This document shows positions 1-8,287 of a stretch of 64,000 nucleotides of DNA, one piece after another. The notes beneath the pieces are model-generated. The model saw only the letters and a list, made by a program, of their open reading frames with translations, ran no database searches and was not told the origin of the DNA. Source of the DNA: Nocardia africana NBRC 100379 (GTDB lineage Bacteria > Actinomycetota > Actinomycetes > Mycobacteriales > Mycobacteriaceae). The stretch lies in the NCBI RefSeq assembly GCF_001612635.1, contig NZ_BDAV01000006.1, forward strand, positions 620,001-684,000, in the 5' to 3' direction. The first letter of the stretch is position 1, and every line of letters begins with the position of its first letter. The position numbers and the translations under genes were made by a program.

Positions 1-1205
1 GCTCCCCGGTCGACACCGACGGACCTCGGATCCTGCTGGACACACCGGAATTCGCCGCCGATCCGCACGGCACGTATCGGGAGATGCGCCGTCGCTACGG
101 TTCGCTGGTCCCGATCGAGTTGTCCCCCGGGGTCCCGGCCACGCTGGTGATCGGCTACCACACCGCATTGCGAATCCTCAACGACCCCGAGCACTTCCCC
201 GCCGACCCGCGGGCGTGGCAGGACACGATTCCCGAGGACTGCCCGGTGCGGCCGATGATGCAGTGGTATCCGAACGCACTGCGCAATGCGGGCAATGTCC
301 ACCTGCGCTACCGGCAGGCGTACACGGCCGCCGTCGACGGCATCGACCTGCACGCGCTGCACAGCACGGTGGAGAAGATCGCGATCCCGCTGATCAACAG
401 CTTCTGTGAGACCGGATCGGCGGATCTGGTGTCGCAGTACGCCTTCCCGCTGGTCTTCGAATCGCTGAATCGCATGGTGGGTTGTTCGGCCGAGCTGGGC
501 CAGCGAGTGGCCACCGGTATGGCGGCGCTGTTCGACACCGTCAACGCGGCCTGGGGTATGGAACATCTGAGCCAGGCGCTGATGGAGCTGATCCACCTGC
601 GCCGCGCCGAACCCGGCGACGACGTCACCTCGCGACTGGCCCACCACCCGGCCAATCTCAGCGACGAGGAGATGCTCTACAACCTGATCAGCTTCTACGG
701 TGCGGGCATCGAGCCCCAGCAGAACCTGATCGCCAACACCCTGCTGCTGATGATCACCGACGATCGGTTCGGCGGCGGCATGCTCGGCGGCAGCCTCTCC
801 ACCCGCGACGCGCTGGACGAGGTGTTGTTCAAGGATCCGCCGATGGCGAACTTCTCGATCAGCTATCCGCGCCAGCCCATCCTGATCGACAACGCCTGGT
901 TGCCCGCGCATCAGCCGGTCGTCATCAGCCTGGCCGCGTGCAACAACGATCCGGTCATCGCCGGCGGCGACCGCACCGGCAACCGCTCGCATCTGGCCTG
1001 GAGCGCCGGACCGCACGCCTGCCCGGCCCGTTCGGTGGCCTACCTGGTGGTGCAGGACGCGATCGACCAGCTGCTCGACGCGCTGCCGGAGATGCGCCTG
1101 GCCATCGAGCCGAGCGAGATCACCTGGCGTCCCGGCCCGTTCCATCGTGCGATGGCAGCGCTGCCAGTCACCTTCCCCGCATCTCCTCCGTTGAATCTGG
1201 TGTAA
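1..1205 (+). CDS. Cytochrome P450, CYP157-like (5' end outside window)
   Basis: The reading frame is open from the left edge (first full codon at base 3), so the N-terminus is probably a few residues outside the window. The fold reads as a cytochrome P450. The I-helix is AGIEPQ instead of AGxET. The K-helix position that should be ExxR reads EVLF, so the Arg is missing. The haem loop is WSAGPHACPA, with Trp for the usual Phe and Pro after the Cys ligand. Loss of ExxR is the hallmark described for the CYP157 family, which in Streptomyces conservons sits beside a normal CYP154, as here. It ends 10 bases before the next P450, so the two are probably co-transcribed. The family call is inference. 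Whether it is an active monooxygenase is uncertain. Confidence 0.85.
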   Translation, partial: SPVDTDGPRILLDTPEFAADPHGTYREMRRRYGSLVPIELSPGVPATLVIGYHTALRILNDPEHFPADPRAWQDTIPEDCPVRPMMQWYPNALRNAGNVHLRYRQAYTAAVDGIDLHALHSTVEKIAIPLINSFCETGSADLVSQYAFPLVFESLNRMVGCSAELGQRVATGMAALFDTVNAAWGMEHLSQALMELIHLRRAEPGDDVTSRLAHHPANLSDEEMLYNLISFYGAGIEPQQNLIANTLLLMITDDRFGGGMLGGSLSTRDALDEVLFKDPPMANFSISYPRQPILIDNAWLPAHQPVVISLAACNNDPVIAGGDRTGNRSHLAWSAGPHACPARSVAYLVVQDAIDQLLDALPEMRLAIEPSEITWRPGPFHRAMAALPVTFPASPPLNLV

Positions 1206-1215
1206 GGAGCTCCCG

Positions 1216-2433
1216 ATGAAGCAGGAACCACTGGTGCTCGATCTGACCGGCGCCGACGTCCACGCCGAGAACGAGCGCATCCGGGAACGTGGTCCCGTGG
1301 CGCTGGTGGAGTTGCCGGGCGGGGTGCCGGCCTGGTCGGTGACCGATGCGGTCGTGCTGAAGAATCTGCTCTCGGATCCGCGAGTCTCGAAGGATCCGCG
1401 TCAGCACTGGTCGGCCTATATCAACGGTGACATCAACGAATCGTGGCCGCTGCAACCATGGGTGGCGGCGCAGAACATGTTCACCGCCTACGGAACCGAG
1501 CATCGGCGACTGCGCAAACTGGTCGCGCCCGCGTTCACGCACCGCCGCACCACCGCGATGCGCCCGCGGATCGAGGCGATCGTGGCGGATCTGCTCGAGC
1601 GGCTGAGCGCGACCGCGCCCGGCGAGGTCGTGGACCTGCGCCCGAACTACGCCTATCCGGTGCCGATCCGGGTGATCAGCGAACTGCTGGGGGTGCCCGA
1701 CCATCTGGACTCGGCCATCCACGCCTGTGTCGACGGCTTCTTCGACACCTCGTTCACACCCGAGCAGGCGCAGGCGAACTTCATCGAAATGGGCCGCCTG
1801 ATCGGCGAATTGGTGGCGTTCCGCCGGGAGAACCCGGGCGACGACATCACCAGTGTGCTGATCGCGACCCGGAACGAGGACGGCGCCCAGCTCTCGGAGA
1901 CCGAACTCGTCGACACCCTGATGCTGGTGATCAACGCGGGTCACGAGACCACCCTCAACCTGATCGACCAGGCCATCGTGGCGTTGCTCAGCCATCCGGA
2001 GCAGCGCGCCGATGTGGTCGAGGGGCGGGTGCCGTGGGCGGAGCTGGTGGAGGAGACGCTGCGCTATCAGGCGCCGGTCGTACATCTGCCGCTGCGGTAT
2101 GCCGTCGAGGACATCGAGGTCGGCGAGATCCGGATTCCGAAGGGCGAGGCGATTCTCGCTTCCTACGGTGCGGCCTGCCGCGATCCGAAGGTGCACGGCG
2201 AGACCGCCGCCGAGTTCGACGTGCATCGGGCGAACAAGGACCATTTGGCCTTCGGCCACGGCGCGCACCACTGCCTGGGCGCTCCCCTGGCACGGATGGA
2301 GGCCTCGATCGCGTTGCCGGCGCTCTTCGAGCGCTTCCCGGATCTGCGGCTCGCGGTCGATCCGTCCGAGCTGAAACCGCTGGGCAGCTTCATCTCCAAC
2401 GGGCACATCTCGGTTCCGGTGTACCTGCGATAG
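1216..2433 (+). CDS. Cytochrome P450, CYP154-like
   Basis: A complete 405-residue soluble bacterial P450. The oxygen-activation I-helix reads AGHETT near residue 240. The K-helix ExxR is E280-T-L-R283, and the haem-binding loop FGHGAHHCLG places the axial Cys at about residue 353. All core residues missing from the upstream P450 are present here. The start has a good ribosome-binding site, AAGGAG, a few bases upstream. As a class I enzyme it would need a ferredoxin and a reductase, and neither is in the window. The adjacent degenerate P450 suggests the 3' end of a conservon operon (sensor kinase, roadblock, DUF742, GTPase, P450s) whose other members would lie left of the window. The substrate is unknown. 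Confidence 0.9.
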   Translation: MKQEPLVLDLTGADVHAENERIRERGPVALVELPGGVPAWSVTDAVVLKNLLSDPRVSKDPRQHWSAYINGDINESWPLQPWVAAQNMFTAYGTEHRRLRKLVAPAFTHRRTTAMRPRIEAIVADLLERLSATAPGEVVDLRPNYAYPVPIRVISELLGVPDHLDSAIHACVDGFFDTSFTPEQAQANFIEMGRLIGELVAFRRENPGDDITSVLIATRNEDGAQLSETELVDTLMLVINAGHETTLNLIDQAIVALLSHPEQRADVVEGRVPWAELVEETLRYQAPVVHLPLRYAVEDIEVGEIRIPKGEAILASYGAACRDPKVHGETAAEFDVHRANKDHLAFGHGAHHCLGAPLARMEASIALPALFERFPDLRLAVDPSELKPLGSFISNGHISVPVYLR

Positions 2434-2521
2434 TTTCGGGGTGAGTTCCGCGCCGGCACGTCGGCGCCGGCGCGGAATCGCGAGAACTCGTCCGGGTAGT
2501 GCCCACACGGGAGGCGAACCG

Positions 2522-3229
2522 ATGGCGTATTCGGCCGTGCTCAACCTGTCGCATCCCCTGTCCGCCGAGGTCGTGTCGGTGTTCCCCGGCGATCCCGCGC
2601 CGCGGATCGACACCATCGCCACTCTCGACGACCACGGCTTTCATCTGCAGGCGATCACCGTCGGCGAACACACCGGAACCCATTGGGGCGCACCGGCCCA
2701 CTTCACCGCCGGTGCGGCGACGGCCGATCGGCTCGCCCCCGAGGATTTCGTCCTGCCCGGCGTCCGAATCGATATCAGCGCGCGGGCGGAACACGATCGC
2801 GACTACGCGGTCACGGTCGACGATCTGCTCGAATGGCAGGAACGGCACGGCCCCTTCCCCGCCGAGGCCGCCGTCCTCCTGCACACCGGCTGGGAAAGAT
2901 ATTGGGGCACCGATCATTTCGCGTCGGTCGATGCGCAGGGCCGCATACATCACCCCGGTTTCTCGGTGGCGGCGGTGCACTGGCTGCTCGACCACGGCGT
3001 GCTCGGCCGGCGCGGCGCCCTCGGCACCGACGCCTTCAGCCCCGATATCGGCGCCGACGACACCTTCCGGGTATCGAAGCTGGTGTACCGCGAACACCGC
3101 CTCAGCCTCGAAATCCTCGCCCACCTGGCGGACCTGCCGGATCGCGACTTCACCGTCGTCGTGGGCGGATTCGTCACCGAGGGCGGCTCGGGGTCACCGG
3201 CATCGATATACGCGTTGATCGAATCCTGA
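2522..3229 (+). CDS. Cyclase-family (kynurenine formamidase-like) metal-dependent hydrolase
   Basis: A 235-residue protein of the cyclase family (PF04199), which includes kynurenine formamidase and isatin hydrolase. The metal-binding signature appears as HTGTHWGAPAHF from about residue 50, where His50, His54 and His60 match the usual HxGTHxDxPxH pattern. The Asp of that motif is Gly, which is unusual and may alter metal binding. An ATG at this position follows GGAGGCG with suitable spacing, and the longer in-frame extension upstream shows no family similarity. It lies 88 bases after the P450 pair on the same strand and converges on a SnoaL-like gene. The substrate cannot be read from sequence; it probably hydrolyses an amide or lactone. 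Confidence 0.85.
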   Translation: MAYSAVLNLSHPLSAEVVSVFPGDPAPRIDTIATLDDHGFHLQAITVGEHTGTHWGAPAHFTAGAATADRLAPEDFVLPGVRIDISARAEHDRDYAVTVDDLLEWQERHGPFPAEAAVLLHTGWERYWGTDHFASVDAQGRIHHPGFSVAAVHWLLDHGVLGRRGALGTDAFSPDIGADDTFRVSKLVYREHRLSLEILAHLADLPDRDFTVVVGGFVTEGGSGSPASIYALIES

Positions 3230-3283
3230 ATCGCCGGTGGTGGCGTCACGGTCCCGGGTCGCACGGCTGCTCGGCGGATTCAC

Positions 3284-3679
3284 TCACCGCAGCGGTTCGA
3301 GAACTCGCTCCACCAATGCGGTGTCGCAATATTCGGTCACCTCGAGCAACTGCCCGGCTTCGACCCGGAAGACGAAGCAGTAGTACTGGTCGTAGGCCTC
3401 GCCGCGGATCGTCGTGGCCGCACTGTGGGCCTGCACGATCACCCGGTCACCGTCGGCGTGAATCGCGTCCGCGCTGATTCGATAGTCGGTGAACTGGGCC
3501 ATCAGCGGACGCAGCAGACCCTGCACGGCAGACGTTTTCGGTTCCCAACTCCCCGACCACGACCACTGCCCGGGGAAGGTCCAGCGAAAGTCCGGGGCCA
3601 TCGCATCGCTGAGCGCCCGGGTCTCGCCGGCGGCCATCCGGTCGAAGATGTCACGCAGCAGCGCTCTGTTCTCGTTCAC
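3284..3679 (-). CDS. SnoaL/NTF2-like protein
   Basis: A 131-residue single-domain protein with an NTF2/ketosteroid-isomerase-like pattern: an N-terminal helix, then a beta-sheet with the strand RVIVQAHSAATTIRGEAYDQ and an aromatic-rich closing strand. Such proteins act as small cyclases, isomerases or binding proteins. The GTG start was chosen because GGAG lies 5 bases upstream. A longer frame starts at 3736, but its start codon would lie inside the palindrome assigned to the divergent LysR regulator, which argues against it. It is transcribed divergently from that LysR gene, the usual arrangement for a LysR target. Confidence 0.75.
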   Translation of the reverse strand: MNENRALLRDIFDRMAAGETRALSDAMAPDFRWTFPGQWSWSGSWEPKTSAVQGLLRPLMAQFTDYRISADAIHADGDRVIVQAHSAATTIRGEAYDQYYCFVFRVEAGQLLEVTEYCDTALVERVLEPLR

Positions 3680-3712
3680 ACTCACTCCGCCGACGCTAAA
3701 CAGGTCCCACCT

Positions 3713-3736
3713 ATGCGACAAGCGATGATCTCGCAT
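3713..3736. promoter_or_regulatory. LysR-type operator between snoaL-like gene and lysR
   Basis: Inverted arms ATGCGA (3713-3718) and TCGCAT (3731-3736) are separated by 12 bases, in the spacing range of LysR-type boxes. The site lies 20 bases upstream of the LysR ATG and 33 bases upstream of the SnoaL GTG. It probably serves both autoregulation and control of the SnoaL-like gene. Confidence 0.5.
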
Positions 3737-3756
3737 CTCTGGTATCAGTATTTCGC

Positions 3757-4785
3757 ATGGGTGAGTTCACCGTCCTCGGGTTGCGAGTCGTCCGCGAGGC
3801 GGCCCGCTGCGGCTCGTTCTCGGCCGCGGCGGACCGGCTGGGCTACACCCAATCCGCGGTCTCCCGCCAGATTTCGCTGATGGAACAGGTGGCGGGGCAT
3901 CCCCTGTTCGACCGGCATGCGCGCGGCGCCGCGCCGACCGCAGCCGGGCAGATCGTGGTCCGGCACGCGGAAGCGGTACTGGCCGAACTCGACAGCACCC
4001 GCGAACAACTGGATCGCCTGACCGCGGGCCCGCCCGCGACCGTGCGCGTCGGCGCGTTCTCGACCGCGATGGCGGCGTTGGTGCCGCGAGCGGTGGCGGC
4101 GACGTCGGCGCGGGTGCCGTTGCGAGAGGGCACCAGTCCTCGTCTGCTCGCGGCGGTGGCGCGCGGCCGGCTGGACCTGGCCGTCGTCACCGAAATCGGC
4201 ACTCCCGCCGACGATCTGGAGGTGGAATCGCTGCTCGACGATCCGCTGTTGGTCGCGGTCGCGCCGAGCCACCGGCTGGCCGGGCGGATCAGCGCGGAGC
4301 CCGCGGAATTTCGCGGCGAACGCTGGATCGCGGGCAGCACCGAGCACGGCAGCACCCTGCTCGGCGCGTGGCGCGATTCCCGGTACGAGCCCGATATCGC
4401 CTTCGTCGCGCGCGATTGGGTCGCGAAATTGGGCCTGGTCGCGGCAGGTTCGGGCATCACCGTCGTACCCGGTATCGCGGTGCCGGTGGTGCCCGCGAAT
4501 ATCGCGTTGATCCGGATCGATCACCCAGCGGCGGTACGCCCCACCCGAGTGGTGCGGAGCGCAGCGACTCGAGTGGAACCCAGCGTAGCGACTCGAGTGG
4601 AACCCAGCGCAGCGACTCGAGTGGAACCCAGCGCAGCGACTCGAGTGGGAATCAGCGCAGCGCCCTCTGCGGCGACGTCGGCATTCATCGAGGCGTTGCG
4701 CGATACCGCGGCGGTTCTCACCAACGAGATGCGGGCGCGGCTGCGCCCGAACGCCGCGGGTTCGCGAACGAGCTCGCAGCCATAG
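3757..4785 (+). CDS. LysR-family transcriptional regulator with C-terminal octapeptide repeats
   Basis: A 342-residue LysR regulator. The N-terminal winged helix-turn-helix contains the typical GSFSAAADRLGYTQSAVSRQ stretch at about residues 19-38. A periplasmic-binding-like effector domain follows to about residue 260. The C-terminus departs from the family: four copies of an eight-residue unit (SxATRVEP type) lie near residues 269-301 and are encoded by a perfect 24-bp tandem repeat. After the repeat comes a short tail. The insert keeps the frame, so the protein is probably functional, but it adds about 40 residues after the effector domain. Its likely target is the divergent SnoaL-like gene. 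Confidence 0.88.
   Translation: MGEFTVLGLRVVREAARCGSFSAAADRLGYTQSAVSRQISLMEQVAGHPLFDRHARGAAPTAAGQIVVRHAEAVLAELDSTREQLDRLTAGPPATVRVGAFSTAMAALVPRAVAATSARVPLREGTSPRLLAAVARGRLDLAVVTEIGTPADDLEVESLLDDPLLVAVAPSHRLAGRISAEPAEFRGERWIAGSTEHGSTLLGAWRDSRYEPDIAFVARDWVAKLGLVAAGSGITVVPGIAVPVVPANIALIRIDHPAAVRPTRVVRSAATRVEPSVATRVEPSAATRVEPSAATRVGISAAPSAATSAFIEALRDTAAVLTNEMRARLRPNAAGSRTSSQP
4563..4658 (+). repeat. 24-bp tandem repeat, four copies, inside lysR
   Basis: The unit AGCGACTCGAGTGGAACCC plus AGCGC occurs at 4563-4586, 4587-4610, 4611-4634 and 4635-4658. The first has one transition near its end and the last has two changes. A degenerate partial unit precedes it (4546-4562). The 24-bp length keeps the reading frame and encodes an eight-residue repeat. 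Confidence 0.95.
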
Positions 4786-4820
4786 CGTGTGCCCGTACTC
4801 GCCGCCGAAGTCCTTGTGCG

Positions 4821-5666
4821 TCAGCGGAACCGGTCGGTGTGCCGTTCGCACCAGTCGGCGAAGGTGCGCGGCGCCCGGCCGAGCAGGCGCCGCACGGTAT
4901 CGGTCCGCAGGCCGGCGGTGTCGGCGCGCATCAGCGTGAATCCCTCCAGAATCGCGGCCGCGAGAGCGGGCGGCGCACCGTCGGGGTAGCGGGAGCGGAC
5001 GGCCTCCTCGGCGGTGGCGGCGGTTCGGACCGGGATCGGACGGCCGATCGCGCGGGCCAGCACCGCGACCTGCTCTGCGATGGTGAAAGTCTGCTCGCCG
5101 GTGAGGCAGTAGGTGGTGTCGTGCCCCGGCTCGGTGAGCGCGATCGCCGCCACCGCCGCGATATCTGCGGGGTCGATCGGCGCGTAGCGGCCGGGGCCGG
5201 TGGGATCGAACACGGGCCGGCCGGCGCGGATATCCGGCGCCCACTCCAGCGCGTTGGTCATGAATCCGCCGGGACGCAGGATCGTCGCGGAAATGCCCGA
5301 GCCACCGACGATCTGCTCTCGTTCGTGATGCCAGCGCCCCATCGCCGGCATCGGATCGCCCAGCACGTTGTACGACGACACCAGCACCAGATGCCGGATC
5401 CCCGCCTGCCGCGCCGCCGCCACCGCATGGCGCGCGGGCTCCACCGCCAGCCCCGGAACGAGCAGGAACAGCGAGTCGATCCCCGCACACGCCGCCCGCA
5501 ACGCCGCCGGGTCCGTCAGGTCGCCGACCACGCGTTCGGCGGAGGGCACGAGATCGGCGGCGCGAGCCGGGTCTCGGACGAACAAGCGCATCGCGGCACC
5601 CGCGCTGTCGAGTTCGGCCACGAGCTCTCGGCCGATATGTCCGGTCGCGCCGGTCACCAGTATCAT
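4821..5666 (-). CDS. NmrA-like NAD(P)-binding protein (atypical SDR)
   Basis: A 281-residue Rossmann protein starting MILVTGATGHIG, the glycine-rich dinucleotide motif of NmrA-like/atypical short-chain dehydrogenases. It lacks the classical YxxxK pair in the expected place, as is common for NmrA/YtfG-type NAD(P)H sensors and quinone reductases (e.g. LVLVSSYNVLG, LRPGGFMTNAL). The ATG was chosen over a start 36 bases upstream because GGGAG lies just before it and the Gly motif is then at the N-terminus. A perfect 13-bp inverted repeat ends 13 bases upstream, pointing to tight repression. Confidence 0.85.
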   Translation of the reverse strand: MILVTGATGHIGRELVAELDSAGAAMRLFVRDPARAADLVPSAERVVGDLTDPAALRAACAGIDSLFLLVPGLAVEPARHAVAAARQAGIRHLVLVSSYNVLGDPMPAMGRWHHEREQIVGGSGISATILRPGGFMTNALEWAPDIRAGRPVFDPTGPGRYAPIDPADIAAVAAIALTEPGHDTTYCLTGEQTFTIAEQVAVLARAIGRPIPVRTAATAEEAVRSRYPDGAPPALAAAILEGFTLMRADTAGLRTDTVRRLLGRAPRTFADWCERHTDRFR

Positions 5667-5678
5667 TTCACTCCCAGT

Positions 5679-5715
5679 CGTTAGCCGCCTATCGATAGAC
5701 ATTAGGCGGCTAACG
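5679..5715. promoter_or_regulatory. 13-bp perfect inverted repeat, operator of the NmrA-like gene
   Basis: Arms CGTTAGCCGCCTA (5679-5691) and TAGGCGGCTAACG (5703-5715) are perfect complements separated by 11 bases. The repeat lies just upstream of the NmrA-like start codon (5666) and about 90 bases from the opposite CDF transporter gene. It is most likely the binding site of a dimeric repressor. No obvious regulator gene is adjacent, so the protein acts in trans. Confidence 0.6.
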
Positions 5716-5807
5716 AAACCTCGTCAATCGATGGCTCCGAAGAACGAGCGCCCGCGATTCCGCAGGAGAATCGGTCCACCGGCCCGGCCGGGTCGTAGCG
5801 TGAGCGC

Positions 5808-6704
5808 ATGCGCGCGCTCGTGTTCTCGATGTGGGCCTCGGTGGTGTTCGTGGTGCTCTCGCTGGCGTGGGGGCTGGCCGCGGGATCGCAGATGATCGTG
5901 TTCGACGGACTGTATTCGCTTGCGGGAATCGCGCTTTCGGCCGTGTCGGTGGCGGCGCAGCGGACCGTCGCGAAGGGGGCCGACGCGTCGTATCCGTGGG
6001 GGCGCGAGACCTGGGAACCGGTCGCGATCGTGGTGCGCTCGACCGCGCTGGGCGGACTGTGCGTCTACGGATCGGTGAACGCCGTGCGCGAGATCCTGCA
6101 CGGCGGCCGGGCCGTGTCGGCGGTCTCCGCGCTGGCGTACGCGATCACCGCGTCACTGCTCAGCGTGCTGGTGGCGCTGGTGCTGTGGCGGGCCGGACGC
6201 TCCGGCCCTGGGCTGGTGCGGGCCGAGGCCGCCGAATGGGGCGGCGATGCGGCCTTCAGCCTGATCACCCTGGCCGGATTCGGCGCGGCGGTGGCCTTGG
6301 AGGCCGCCGGTCGCGACGACATCGCACGGTACGTCGACCCCACGCTGGTGATCGTCGTGTCCCTGGCCTATCTCTGGATCCCGATCCGGCTGTTCCGCTC
6401 CGCATTTCGCGAAATTCTCACCATGGCCGCCCCGCGATCGGTGGTTACCGACGTCGAGCGGCTCTGCGACCGCGTCCGCAGCACCCACGGCTTCGCCGAA
6501 TCCTTCGTTCGCGCCTCCACCGTGGGCAGCCGCCTCGATCTGGAGCTCGCCTTCGTCGTCGGCCCTCGGACCGCGGAACGCACGGTCGAATCCTTCGATG
6601 CCATCCGCGCCGACATCGACGCACAGCTCACTGCCCGGAACTACCACCACTCGACGTCGGTGGTGTTCACCGCGGATCGCCACTGGGTGGAGTGGGCACG
6701 CTGA
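5808..6704 (+). CDS. Cation diffusion facilitator (CDF) family transporter
   Basis: A 298-residue integral membrane protein with about six hydrophobic helices followed by a soluble C-terminal domain, the CDF/ZnT plan. The family metal sites can be recognised as an Asp in helix II (FDGLYSLAG) and in helix V (EWGGDAAFS). It would export a divalent cation by proton antiport. The usual His/Asp pairs are only partly present, so metal specificity is unclear. It stands alone, diverging from the NmrA-like gene and converging on a deaminase gene. Confidence 0.82.
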   Translation: MRALVFSMWASVVFVVLSLAWGLAAGSQMIVFDGLYSLAGIALSAVSVAAQRTVAKGADASYPWGRETWEPVAIVVRSTALGGLCVYGSVNAVREILHGGRAVSAVSALAYAITASLLSVLVALVLWRAGRSGPGLVRAEAAEWGGDAAFSLITLAGFGAAVALEAAGRDDIARYVDPTLVIVVSLAYLWIPIRLFRSAFREILTMAAPRSVVTDVERLCDRVRSTHGFAESFVRASTVGSRLDLELAFVVGPRTAERTVESFDAIRADIDAQLTARNYHHSTSVVFTADRHWVEWAR

Positions 6705-6717
6705 GCGGCCAGGTGAA

Positions 6718-7188
6718 TCACGCTGCCGGGCCGACGGTTTCGAGATAGCGCCGGAACGGGACCAGCGCCTCCTCCCCCAGATGCGGTCCCGAGACCGCGA
6801 TCTCCGCGTCACTGGCCCCGACGACCTCCGCGCAGCCGAGGGCGAACCGCGGATGCCCGCCGATGATCGCGGCGAAATCCGCCTCCGCGGCGGCGAAAAC
6901 GATACGGGCGACACCGGCCCAGACGAGCGCCGCGCTGCACATCGGGCACGGTTCACCGCTGGCGTAGACGGTCGCGCCGGTGAGATCGGCGGACGGGCCC
7001 GCGGCGGTGAGGGCGGCGAGTTCGGCATGTGCGGTGACCACACCGGATGCCGCGACCTCGTTGCGGCCCTCGGCGATCGTCGTCCCGTCGGCGGCCACGA
7101 TCACGGCGCCGAAGGGGCGGTTGCCCCGGCGGCCGGCTTCCTCGCCCAGGGCGATCGCCCGGCGCAGGTGGTCGTTGTCGTGCTGCAT
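6718..7188 (-). CDS. Nucleoside/guanine deaminase-fold protein
   Basis: A 156-residue cytidine-deaminase-fold enzyme. The zinc site is complete: H54-A-E56 with Glu56 as proton shuttle, and PCPMC with Cys81 and Cys84. The pattern is closest to guanine deaminase or other free-base/nucleoside deaminases. The ATG was chosen because GAGGA lies 7 bases upstream; a longer frame begins at 7281. It diverges from cynR, so it may belong to the CynR-controlled set. A second deaminase of the same fold lies at the other end of the cyn cluster. The substrate is unknown. Confidence 0.85.
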   Translation of the reverse strand: MQHDNDHLRRAIALGEEAGRRGNRPFGAVIVAADGTTIAEGRNEVAASGVVTAHAELAALTAAGPSADLTGATVYASGEPCPMCSAALVWAGVARIVFAAAEADFAAIIGGHPRFALGCAEVVGASDAEIAVSGPHLGEEALVPFRRYLETVGPAA

Positions 7189-7249
7189 CGCTGTCCTCGA
7201 TTCGATCGGCTGCGCGGGTGCTCTCGCCAGCATGCCGAACAGCGGCGAT

Positions 7250-7297
7250 AGTGTCCAAGACACTCTCCCCATCATCGCCATTGGTGCGACCTATAGT
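7250..7297. promoter_or_regulatory. Divergent control region of deaminase and cynR
   Basis: The perfect inverted repeat AGTGTC-CAA-GACACT spans 7250-7264, between the deaminase and cynR. A -10-like TATAGT lies at 7292-7297, only 6 bases before the cynR ATG, implying a leaderless cynR message. The half-site GACACT recurs upstream of cynT (8232-8237), so the same regulator may bind both places. Confidence 0.45.
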
Positions 7298-7303
7298 TGG
7301 CCG

Positions 7304-8188
7304 ATGGAGCTGCGCCATATCCGGTACCTGCTGGCCGTCGCCGACCACGGCAACTTCACCCGCGCCGCGGAATCCCTGCACATCTCGCAGCCGACGCTGT
7401 CCCAGCAGATCAAGCAGCTCGAGCGAGTCCTGGGCGTGGTACTGCTCGACCGCTCCGGCCGCACGGTCCGACTGACCGATGCCGGGCAGGCGTACGCGCG
7501 CCACGCCCGGCTCGCACTGCGCGATCTGGAGGCCGGCGAACGCGCGGTGCACGACGTCCAGGACCTGTCGCGCGGCCATCTGCGGGTGGCGACGACACCG
7601 ACCTTCACCGCCTATCTGATCGGCCCGCTGGTACACCGGTTCCGCTCCGACCATCCGGGGATCAGCCTCACCCTCCGCGAGACGACCCAGGATGCGATCG
7701 AGGCGGATCTGCTCGCCGATCGGCTCGATCTCGGGATCGCCTTCGCCGGTGCGCACGCCGCGGGGGTCGAGCACACCGCGCTGTTCACCGAGAAACTCGG
7801 ACTGGTCGTCGGCTCCGATCATCCGTATGCCGGTGCCGCGCAACCACTGTCGGCCGGCGAACTCGCCGGCGTACCGCTCGGATTGCTGAGCGCGGACTTC
7901 GCGACGCGCCTGCACATCGACCGGTATTTCGACGAATGCGGCGTCGCTCCGGATATCGCGGTCGAGGCGAATTCGATCAGCGCGCTGCTGGAATTCGTCC
8001 GGCGCGGCTCGCTCGCCACGGTCCTGCCCGACGCGATCACGCGGGCTCACGCCGATCTGCACCCGATCGCCCTGGACCCGGCCCTGCCGATTCGCACCGT
8101 GGAACTACTGCGCCGCCATACCGCCTACCATTCCGCCGCCGCCCGCGCGTTCACCCGCGCGATCCACGCCACGGCACAGGACTATTGA
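7304..8188 (+). CDS. cynR: LysR-family regulator of the cyanate genes
   Basis: A 294-residue LysR regulator with a full-length winged helix-turn-helix (GNFTRAAESLHISQPTLSQQIKQLE, residues about 16-40) and an effector domain of normal size. Overall it resembles E. coli CynR/CysB-type activators. The gene is directly followed by a beta-carbonic anhydrase and a cyanase, the two CynR targets in E. coli, which is the main reason for naming it. Unlike E. coli, it runs in the same direction as its targets. Cyanate is the expected co-inducer. The ATG begins MELRHIRYLLAVAD, the typical LysR N-terminus. Confidence 0.85.
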   Translation: MELRHIRYLLAVADHGNFTRAAESLHISQPTLSQQIKQLERVLGVVLLDRSGRTVRLTDAGQAYARHARLALRDLEAGERAVHDVQDLSRGHLRVATTPTFTAYLIGPLVHRFRSDHPGISLTLRETTQDAIEADLLADRLDLGIAFAGAHAAGVEHTALFTEKLGLVVGSDHPYAGAAQPLSAGELAGVPLGLLSADFATRLHIDRYFDECGVAPDIAVEANSISALLEFVRRGSLATVLPDAITRAHADLHPIALDPALPIRTVELLRRHTAYHSAAARAFTRAIHATAQDY

Positions 8189-8207
8189 TGCAAACTATTA
8201 TCACGAT

Positions 8208-8233
8208 CCAATACAAGTATTGGCCCCTATAGA
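8208..8233. promoter_or_regulatory. Candidate CynR box and -10 upstream of cynT
   Basis: CCAATAC-AA-GTATTGG (8208-8223) is a perfect 7-bp inverted repeat. It is followed by a -10-like TATAGA (8228-8233), 55 bases before the cynT start. This is the expected place for a LysR activator site driving cynT-cynS. Confidence 0.5.
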
Positions 8234-8287
8234 CACTGGTCATGCAGGCTGGTCTCAGTCACCCAGCCACTCCGAACGGAGCGCCCC

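Noticed and set aside
3680..3736. Longer start for the SnoaL-like gene at 3736
   Set aside because: That start codon lies inside the LysR-type palindrome, and the GTG at 3679 has a proper ribosome-binding site.
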